Shown here: one piece after another, positions 56,026 through 64,000 of the stretch | Layout: every line of letters starts with the position of its first letter | How positions within the stretch are numbered: position 1 is the stretch's first letter | Assembly (NCBI GenBank): GCA_023525975.1 | Contig: CM042042.1 | Span: 41,923,880 to 41,987,879, forward strand | Length of the DNA: 64,000 bases | Source: Smallanthus sonchifolius | Lineage: Eukaryota > Streptophyta > Magnoliopsida > Asterales > Asteraceae | Reading direction: 5' to 3' | Program-made: the position numbers and the translations under genes | The notes under the pieces: model-generated | What the model was told of the DNA's origin: nothing | The model's database searches: none | The model's input: the letters and a program-made list of their open reading frames with translations, nothing else

Positions 56026-59000
56026 TTATTCAAAGTTCATCATGCCAATTGATTCAACTAGATATCGAAATCTTGCTTCATCAAAAGGTTTAGTGAACAA
56101 ATCAGCATATTGCTCATTTGTGTGAACCTTGGATAGGACAATTCTCTTTTTCTCAGCTTGATCCCTGATAAAGTGATACCTGATGTCGATGTGCTTAGTC
56201 TTGGAATGCTGCACTGGATTATTTGTGATAGAGATAGCACTCATGTTGTCATTGTGAATTGGAGTCTGCATGAAGGTCATTCCATAGTCAAGCATTTGAT
56301 TTTGGATCCAGATGACCTGTGCACAGCAGCTTGAAGCTGCAATGTATTCTGCTTCAGCTGTTGAAGTAGAGACACATGTTTGTTTTTTTGCATTGCCATG
56401 AGATGAGCCTTCCTCCAAGAAATTGACATCCCCCAGATGTGGACTTTTTGTCCAAGTTACAACCCCCATAGTCACTGTCAGTGTAGGCATAGAGATTGAC
56501 ATTTTCATTCTTTGGATACCATAGCCCAAGTTTTGGAGCTCCCTTTAGGTATCTAAGGATCCTTTTGACAGCCTGAAGATGAGACACTTTTGGAGCTGCT
56601 TGAAATCTTAAGAAGAGACAAACTGCAAACATGATATCTGGTCTTGAGGCAGTGAGATACATGAGAGACCCTATCATTGCTCGGTACTGATGTTGATCAG
56701 TGTCTTGTCCTTCTTTATCCGGAGATAATTGATGGTGCACTTGCATAGGAGTTCTTGCAGCAAATCAGTCAGCCATTTTGAATCTCTCCAAGATGCTTTT
56801 GACATACTTGGATTGACTTATGAAGATTCCATTTGGTACCTGTTTTACTTGAAGTCCTAAAAAGAAATTTAGTTCACCCATTGAACTCATTTCAAATTTG
56901 GAATGCATCAGAACTTCAAAGTCTTTGCAGAGCTTCTTTCTTGTAGATCCAAAGATAATGTCATCAACATAAATCTGGACCAACAAAATTTCTCCCCCTT
57001 CATCTTTGATGAAAAGTGTCTGATCAATGGCCCCCCTTCTGAAGTTGTTGCTAAGTAGATGTCCAGATAAAGTTTAATACTAGGCTCTTGGGGCTTGGTG
57101 TAAGCCATAGAGAGCTTTGTCCAGTTTTAAGACCATATTTGGATGTGCAGGATCCACAAAGCCTGGAGGCTGTTTGACATAGACCTCTTCATCAATCTTG
57201 CCATACAAAAAGGCACTCTTCACATCCATTTGATAGACCATAAAGTTTTTGGATGCTGCATATGCCAGAAAGATTCTAATGGCTTCCAGACGGGCAACAG
57301 GAGCAAAGACTTCATCATAGTCAATGCCTTCTTCTTGAGTGTAACCTTGAGCTACCAGTCTGGCTTTGTTCTTAACCACGATGTCCCTTTCATCTTGCTT
57401 GTTTCTGAAGACCCATCTTGTTCCAATGGCTGTTTGACCAGGTGGAAGATCAACAAGCTTCCAAACATCTTGTCTTTTGAATTGCAGCAATTCTTCCTGC
57501 ATTGCTTCAATCCAGCTGTTGTGCTTGAGAGCTTCATCAATCTTTTTGGGTTCCACCTGAGATAGAAAGCAAGAGAACAAACAAATGTTGGCTTCATGAG
57601 ACTTACTTCTTGTCTGGATACCTGTGTGGACTTGGCCAATGATGTTTTCCAGAGGATGCTCTTTGTTTATTCTCTGTGCTGGTATCACATCCAGCCATAT
57701 TCCCTCTTCAAGATTACTTTGGTTTAGATCAGGATTGTCTTCAGTTGTGAGGAGAGGAGCTTGGAGGTTCTGATAATTGTGTTCCACATAGTCAGCAGTA
57801 TTGGCATCAGAGGCCTCTTCAGCATGGATTGAGGAGGCTTCATTAACGATTTCTTGGTCAGAGAGATTGCTGCTTGTGGTGTTGGAAGTACCGGCTTCAC
57901 CTGTACTGGCTTCAATAGCTTCTGCCACTGATGGAGGATCAATGGATGGCCTTTTCATCCTGATGTTGGGACTGGGAAAGTCCAGTCTGTAGTCAGAAGA
58001 GGAGGTTGAGGCAGAAGATGTTGATTTTGAAGAAGAAAACTCCATATTTGAGAATATGAGAGGCTTAAATATCTGGGTGAAGGAGTCTATATCAAAGAGC
58101 CAGTTAGGACCTTTGCCTTGTTCACAGACAACGTGTTCCCTGCATTCCACATTAGCAGATTCTTCCACAATCCGAGTCCTAGAATTGAACACTCGGTAGG
58201 CCTTTGATTGAGAGGAGTAACCCACAAAGTAACCTTCATCAGACTTTGCACCGAATTTAGGAAGAACTCCATGTGTGATGAGGATTGTATATGGACATCC
58301 AAAGGGCTTCAGGAAGCCAATGTAGGGAACTCTTTTGAGCCATAGTTCATAGGGTGTTTTCTGGAGAGGCTTAACAATAAGGACTCTATTCTGCACATAA
58401 CAAGCTGTGCTTACTGCTTCCGCCCAGAAAGTGAGGGGCAGCTTTGAGTCAGCCAGCATAGATCTTGCTGATTCAATCAGAGTCCTGTTTCTTCTTTCAG
58501 CAACCCCATTTTGTTGAGGGGTTCTTGGAGCACTGTATTGCCTTTCAATGCCCTTGCTCTCACAGAAACTATTCAAATTGTGATTTTTGAACTCTGTTCC
58601 CTGATCACACCTTATGATCTTTACCTTCAGATTGCTTTGATTCTCTACCCTAAGAATATAGGATTTGAGAATCTCAGCAGTTTCATCTTTTGTTCTTAGG
58701 AAGAATACCCATGAGAATCTGGACAAGTCATCAGTTATCACCAGACAGTAGGACTTTTTGCCCATTGACATGACATTCGTAGGACCAAAGAGATCCATAT
58801 GCAGTAGCTGGAGAGGGGTGTCATTTGTGTTCAATGTCTTGGGTTTGTGGGAACTCTTGTGTTGTTTTCCCTTCAAGCAGGCAATGCAGTGATCGTCTAG
58901 CTGGAATTCTTTGTCAGGAAGCCCTCTGACAAGATTGTCCTTCACTAATTTATTGATTGTTTTGATGTTAACATGGCTTAACCTCCTGTGCCAGAGAGCG

Positions 59001-59443
59001 GATTCATCAATTGATGCCTTTGACAGAAAACATGAAACACTACCGAATGGAGTGACTTCATTCATGTCAAGCACATATAAGTTGTCCTTTCTTTGAGCAG
59101 TTAGGAGAATCTTCTCAGGAGGGGGTTTAGATAGGCCAGGAGCTAACACGAAACATTCTTTGTCAGTGAAAAGTATCCAATGCTTTTGATCACATACTTG
59201 GGAAACACTCATGAGATTGAAGTCAAGTTCTTTAACATAGTTGACTCTTTCAATACTCATCCTTTCATTGGACACAGTTCCTTGTCCAGTGATGGATCCA
59301 CCCTTTGAGTCACTCCCAAAGGCAACATATCCTCCATTGAAATGTCTGAAGTTAGAGAGGATGGACCTGTTGCCTGTCATGTGCCTGGAACAGCCGCTAT
59401 CTACCACCCAGGTGTTGTTCTTGTGACCTGGCTTTCCCTGCAC
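56026..59443 (-). pseudogene. pol: Copia pol: protease, integrase, RT, RNase H
   Basis: Element order: protease WVVDSGCSRHMTG; integrase zinc finger WHRRLSHVN...CIACLKGK, core HMDLFGP, RCDQGTEF and PQQNGVAERRNRT; a variable linker; RT from SWIEAMQEELLQF through RWVFRNK, ARLVAQGYTQ and YQMDVKSAFLYG to IYVDDIIFGS; RNase H with YTDSDYGG and AEAEYIAAS; end LFTKPFDEARF...MMNFE. It is open for 787 codons (57080-59443). Stops follow at 57080-57082 and a few codons later, then at 56765-56767, and a one-base frame change near 56400. Integrase before RT makes it Copia; YVDDIIFGST fits the Sirevirus/Maximus group. Confidence 0.92.
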
Positions 59444-59454
59444 ATGAAGGAAAT

Positions 59455-62384
59455 TTAGTTAGTGGGAGTGGTCCAAGAGCTCTCCTTTTTGAAGAAGTGA
59501 GTTCTTGGACTGGTGGATTCATCATTTGTGCAATCAACTGAGCCGATGATGATTTTTGGAGAAATAGAGACTGGGACTTTGGCTTTCCATTGCTGATGTG
59601 GTGATTTTTCAGTTCTCTTTTCTTTATCAGTTGTGGATTTTGCTTTGGCAGTTGATGAATTTGCTCTATCAGCAGCTGATTTTGCTGCTTGAGGCTTTGG
59701 CTTATCAGCAGCGGCAGGTTTTGCTGCTGAAGGCTTTAGCTTATCAGCAATGGCTGGTTTTGCTGCTGATGGCTTTGGCTTTTCAGCAGCAGATTTTGTT
59801 TTTGCTGCTGAAGGCTTTGTTTGAGCAGCAACAGATTTGGTGGCTGCTGAAGGCTTTGCCTTTTGCTGCTGCTTGTGTTTCACTGCAGTTTCAACCCTTT
59901 TTCTGGCTGCAGATGGTTTATCAACCGATGTATGCTGATCCTTTTCTTGTTTATGAGTTGATGAAGGAGGGATCTGGTTGAATGGGTTAAACTGGCACTT
60001 TGCAGCAAAGTGGTCTGTTGCACCACAAATGATGCAGGACTGCTGAACTTTGGGCTGTTGCTTCCTTGGTGGAGAAGAAGAGTTTCGGAACTGAGTTTTC
60101 TTTGCCGTAACTCTTCTATCTTGTTGCTGATTCTTCTGCTGCTGATAGTAGAAGCAAGTACTGGCAGTGTGGTTATACTTGCCACAGACAAAGCAGGATT
60201 TGGCCACTGTGTCTCTTGAAAGGTAGACATAATCCTTTCTTTGAAACAAATCCTTGAAGTTCCATGGATGGGCTTTGTTATGTTCAAAAGTGGCTTCTTC
60301 TAGGGTCTTCTGAACATATGGAACTCTTTCTCCAGCAGTATGACATATGTCAAACACCTTCCTGTGAGGTGTGAAGTTGTTGGGAGTTGAGGACTGTCCC
60401 TTTTCAACAGTTATTTTTCTTCCTTCTGGAGGATAACTGATCTTGATCTGTTTGAATGGAGCAGGGATAGGAATGGTGGCAGCAGGAACTTCAGCTTTAT
60501 TTATAACAGCTGTAGATGGGGCTGTACTGGTTTCTTCATGGTCTGAGCAGGTTAACTCAGATTCTGATGAGGTAGTACAATCTTCAACGAAAGGTTCATC
60601 CATTGAAGGATCAAGATTTCGGTTTGCAGTGTCAAGATTTGCAGTATTCAAGCTTGGTTCGTGAATGGCAACATAGTCAGCTGGATGAGGAACAGTATTG
60701 TACTGTTCCTTGCTACATCCAAGTCCTCCAAGCTTTACCTTCTCATGGACTTAAATATCTAGAAGTCTCTGTAGCTTTTTGGAGGAAAATTCATATTTTT
60801 CAACATGAACTTTCTGTTCTGCCAGTTCAGCTCTGGTAGCTTTAAGTTTTACTAATAGATCATCAATCTGAGTTTCAAGGTTGGTTTGTTCATGTTTTAA
60901 TGAAGAAATCTCTTTCTTAAGACAGTTAATCTTTTCTTTGTAACTATCTTCGACCTTTTTGAATTCGGATTTCATTTGGTGAAACTCTTCATTTTGATCT
61001 ATTAGATTTTGGTTATGCTTTCTATAACCTAAAACTTTGTCAATGCAAGCTTGAGAGCAAAGATGTTCAAATACCTGAGGTGGTATCTCTGCATTGTTTG
61101 CCATAAGTGCTTGGTTGGAGGCAAGAACATCTTCATATTGAAAACTCCAGTCAAATTCTGCAGTTCCAACATTTGCACAGGCTGCAGTTTGTGCTGGAGG
61201 AGTTCCTTACTGTTGCTGCTGCTGCCTGGGTTGACCTTGGTAAGCTTGTATTTGATGGCTGGCACCCTGATTGGCTTTAGGTGCCTTGCACTCCCTAGCT
61301 AAGTGACCCATTTGGTTACAGTTGCAACATCTGATCTTGCTTTTATCAAGCCCAACTCTGGTGTTTGAGTTGTTGCTTGGAACTGATCTCCCGGTTCTAG
61401 AATAAAACCTTTTTGCTCTGAGGGAGAGCATGGCATATGAGTGCTGAATATCCATTTCTTCAATATCATCTGGATGAAAGCATTCCAGATCCTCCTTTAT
61501 GAAGTACATGCTGCTTGAGTTGTCAGAGACAAAAGCAGTAGAGGTTGGCTGTTGAGGAGGTGCCTCAAGAAGAAATGGTGATGAGTTAGATTGTGAAGCA
61601 GTTGGTGTTTGGGGATGAGTAACAATGGGAGGATAGTAGCTGCTTGCACTAGGACCGGAATGATCAGAGTGAAGTGCTGAGGTGATGGTGGAGGAAGTGG
61701 TAGATGATTGATAACTGGAGCTCCTTTCTTTAGCTTGAATCATTTCTAATTCATAGGTTTTGAGCATGCCAAAGAGCTCAGTCATCTGAAGAGTCTTCAG
61801 ATTCTCTATTCTTCTGATGGACACTGTATATAATGTCCAACAACTAGGAAGAGATCTTATGAACTTCTTGAGAATGTCTTCATTCTCAAGCTTTACCTTG
61901 GAGCACTGCAGTTCACCTACAAGATAGGTAAATCTGTTATATAGAATAGTTAGAGACTCACCTTCCCTCCAGACGAAGTTCTCATACTGCTGCTTCAGTA
62001 TGTCCCTTCTGTTTTCCTTGACTTCTTCTGAGCCAGCAAACATCTTTTCAAGAGCCTTCCAGAGCTCCTTAGCAGTTTTGTGACTTCTGAAGTTATGAAA
62101 AACTTCATTTGGATGGCTCCTAGTGCCTTGAAGTCCACCTCCATTTTCTTGATGTCTTCTTCTGAGTACTTGGAGGTCTCCTTCGGGACTGGTAGTCCTC
62201 CATCATCAGCAGAGGCCACCATGGGAGTATATGGACCATCCTTGATGGATCTCCACATTCCGTACTCCTGATAACAGAAAAAACTTTCCATGCGGTTTTT
62301 CCACATGTCATAGTCTTCTCCAGATACCAACCTTGGTGTTCGGTTGATGCTGCCGATGTCTTCAAAACCATTGCTCTGTGCCAT
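59455..62384 (-). pseudogene. gag: Copia gag (long, Sirevirus-like)
   Basis: ATG at 62384 (MAQSNGFEDIGSINRTP). N-terminal DUF4219/UBN2-like capsid region (LVSGEDYDMWKNRMESFF, then MFAGSEEVKENRRDILKQQYENF). CCHC knuckle CCNCNQMGHLAREC near 61300. Coiled coil at about 60770-61000. Two further knuckles, CFVCGKYNHTASTC and CIICGATDHFAAKC (60000-60200), and a lysine-rich KPSAAK repeat region (59650-59880). A frame change near 62100 and stops at 61207-61209 and 60751-60753 interrupt an otherwise single frame of about 970 codons. It ends at 59455; pol is in another frame, so pol expression would have needed frameshifting or reinitiation. Confidence 0.85.
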
Positions 62385-62483
62385 TTTTGTTTTTTTAATT
62401 TTGGGTGACTTAATCAAGGAGAAAGTTTTAGAATAGAACCAGAAGTGATTAAACAAATGTGAGTTTGTTTAATCTGAGCCAAA

Positions 62484-62495
62484 GCTCTGATACCA
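62484..62495 (-). promoter_or_regulatory. Primer binding site of the Copia element
   Basis: Minus strand TGGTATCAGAGC, two bases inside the 5' LTR, complementary to the 3' end of initiator Met tRNA. The leader to the gag ATG is only about 100 bases. Confidence 0.9.
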
Positions 62496-62497
62496 CT

Positions 62498-63217
62498 TGT
62501 AGGATCGTGAAAGTACAAGATGGTTCTGTTCTTAGTTGAGGTTGGCGGAAACAAAATCAACTACACAGTTTATAATTAAGTAAACACAAAGAATACTGAT
62601 AAACACTGTTGTATTAAGCTTTTGTGAATGCAAAGATTACAAGTGAAAACTCAGTGAAGAAGCACACTTACAATGAAGTGGTTACACAGTATTTATACTA
62701 ACTTAGAATCAAGACAGACCCTTGATTCTAAGGATCAGATCGAACACAAGCCGTTGATCTTGTTTATTAATCTAAATTACACGTAAAGGCTAATCTAGTT
62801 AACTTTACTGAAACGTCTTCTTTGGCATCATTGTTTGCATGCTTGGAGAAGAGCGTCATTGTCCTTTATTGGTTGCACCAGTGAGGTTCCTTCTGCTTGG
62901 AGTGTGGCAGTTGCTTTTGCATAAAGGTGTCAGAGGCGCTTCGCATGGATAGTCAGCTGCAACGTTTGGTCTTCAGAGAATAAAGCTATCAGCAGCAGAG
63001 ATGAGGACCAACGGCAAAATTGATCTATCCGCAGCTGCTGAGGATATGCCTATCAGCAGCAACATGTGTTGAATGCTGCTGATAAGCCTATCCGTAGCTA
63101 CTTTGGTTTTCAGCAGTAGACAAAGTATCAGCAGCTGTTTTGGTCAGCATCAATCTTGTGTTGTCCGCAGCAGTTGTACTTAGAACAATTTTGTAGCAAT
63201 CAGTCTTTGGTTCTACA
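62498..63217 (-). repeat. 5' LTR of the Copia element (720 bp)
   Basis: Same termini and length as 46728-47447. TATAAATAC at 62689-62697. Differences from the other LTR cluster in the hairpin region (63000-63170). The 11 bp inverted repeat is at 63051-63061 and 63074-63084. Confidence 0.92.
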
Positions 63218-64000
63218 ACATGGTTATAGAAGAATGATCCGTTACTAGTGGAGTTAACATCTCTAACATCCTCAGGCAGAAGGCCATCATAGAATGCCTG
63301 AATCAGCTCCCACTTCTCAATACCATGATGTGGGCAATTCCTTAGTAATTCCTTGAACCTCTTAAAAGCTTCATAGAATGGCTCCCCCAACTGTTGTTTA
63401 GCAATACTAGCAGACGGTGGAGAAAGGAACCATTGTTTAGCACGGTCCTTTAGTGAAAATTGGAAGAGTACCAACTTCACCTCGTCTGTAGTGAATCCCT
63501 GTCCACCAATGGTTCCACATGTGGCCTCATACTCTGATAAGTGCGTGTAGGGCTCCTCAGTAACTCTCCCAAAGAAATGTGGGAGGATCCCTAGACATCC
63601 CGGTCTGATCTCAAATGTGTTCCCCCTACGAACTCCTGGAATCATGAGGGAAGCATTTAGGGCTAAAGCAGGGCGAAAGTGACTATCTACCCCCTGTTCA
63701 TGCCTTGGCACGTTTCTGTTCCTAGGCGGTTCCTCTTGATAATTGAGTCTGTTCACTTGAGGTTGCATGTACCTGTTCTCTTGATAAAAATTACCCTGAT
63801 TTCTCGGTTGATAATCATAGTCGGACCTTAGTGGTGGTGGTACCTAATTGTTCACCCTATTTACTTCTTGATTTCTGGGGTGGTGGTTTAGGTCATACCA
63901 TGCTTCATCTTCATCCCAGTTCTCATGCTGAGAACCGTTTTCTGGCCCATAACTTTGTCCCGTTGACAAATGCTCATCATCCCCAAAATCTGAATAACTT
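63218..64000 (-). pseudogene. gag: Athila gag of E3, N-terminal/capsid part (runs off the window)
   Basis: Continues E3 gag after the Copia insertion. It has the capsid-like region with FKRFKELLRNCPHHGI and PHFFGRVTEEPYTHLSEYEATCG, then the proline/asparagine-rich region towards the window end. About 110 bp of capsid code are missing near 63397, where two ACTGTTG repeats of the E2 sequence have been joined. It lacks the E0/E1-specific stop after PHFFG, so it groups with E2. Confidence 0.85.

Larger units (their letters stand above)
46728..63217 (-). mobile_element. Sirevirus-like Copia element (16,490 bp including a nested solo LTR)
   Basis: 720 bp LTRs (TGTAG...CTACA), perfect 5 bp target duplication ACATG (46723-46727 and 63218-63222), Met-tRNA primer site, purine tract and order gag-PR-INT-RT-RNase H, which marks Copia. 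A very long gag with several zinc knuckles, pol in another frame, and a long third ORF between pol and the 3' LTR are Sirevirus traits. Without the solo LTR it is about 12.8 kb. The two LTRs are equal in length and differ at about 13 of 720 positions by eye, so insertion is fairly recent. It is defective through several stops. Confidence 0.88.
29336..64000. repeat. Tandem unit C (segment X2 + Athila element E3), expanded by nested insertions
   Basis: Third unit, running past the window end. Subtracting the gag-only Gypsy insertion (7,615 bp with one TSD) and the Copia insertion (16,495 bp with one TSD) leaves about 10.6 kb of array sequence. That fits a unit of about 12-13 kb whose 5' LTR lies beyond position 64000. 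X2 is shortened by deletions of about 270 bp and 27 bp relative to X0. Confidence 0.8.
31903..64000 (-). mobile_element. Athila-type Gypsy element E3, split by two nested elements and the window edge
   Basis: 3' LTR (31903-33024), 3' region, integrase to RT, then a gag-only Gypsy element, part of gag (46098-46722), a Copia element, and the rest of gag (63218 to beyond 64000). The 5' LTR is outside the window. Segments on each side of the insertions align with consecutive parts of E2, apart from a roughly 770 bp gap at the first insertion and a roughly 110 bp gap in gag near 63397. Confidence 0.85.

Noticed and set aside
46728..63217. Copia element of Ogre or other giant Gypsy type because of its 16.5 kb length
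   Set aside because: Integrase precedes RT, and 3.65 kb of the length is a nested solo LTR; order and motifs are Copia/Sirevirus.

Overview
This window looks like intergenic nuclear DNA of a large-genome flowering plant. Almost everything in it is LTR retrotransposon, and the elements are nested and mostly dead. The LTR start TGTCACACCCCGACCG, the Athila-type gag/pol and the third ORF of the Copia element resemble elements common in Asteraceae (daisy family). That placement is inference from remembered family features, not from a search. No housekeeping gene, tRNA, rRNA or CRISPR array was seen.

The backbone is a tandem array of a roughly 12.4-13.2 kb unit. Each unit has two parts. The first is a 2.6-2.9 kb segment X. 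It carries a truncated LTR in plus orientation and a small plus-strand gene encoding a B3-type DNA-binding domain. The second is a minus-strand Ty3/Gypsy element E of Athila type. E has 1.1 kb LTRs (TGAT...ATCA), a tRNA-Asp-type primer site and gag-pro-RT-RNase H-integrase. The layout is E0 (1-3660, cut by the window edge), X0 (3661-6604), E1 (6605-16092), X1 (16093-18948), E2 (18949-29335), X2 (29336-31902), E3 (31903 to beyond 64000). Copies share the same E/X junctions, the same mismatched target-site duplication and the same internal stop codons. The array therefore grew by segmental duplication of an already defective element plus its flanking gene, not by repeated transposition. Two of the three B3 ORFs (5784-6167 and 31161-31544) are open; the middle one is frameshifted.

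Later insertions decorate the array. A 675 bp hAT-type MITE with an 8 bp target duplication sits in the E0 LTR. A 7.6 kb gag-only Gypsy element (38483-46092, TSD TAATA) sits in the E3 protease region. A 16.5 kb Sirevirus-like Copia element (46728-63217, TSD ACATG) sits in E3 gag. A 3.65 kb solo LTR (51003-54651, TSD AGAAC) sits inside the Copia third ORF.

The most notable signals are the B3 genes amplified together with a retrotransposon and held between inverted LTR ends, and the fact that all three main LTR families carry their own arrays of short, family-specific hairpins in non-coding regions. All retroelement ORFs examined carry stops, frameshifts or deletions. Identities and mismatch counts quoted here were made by eye.
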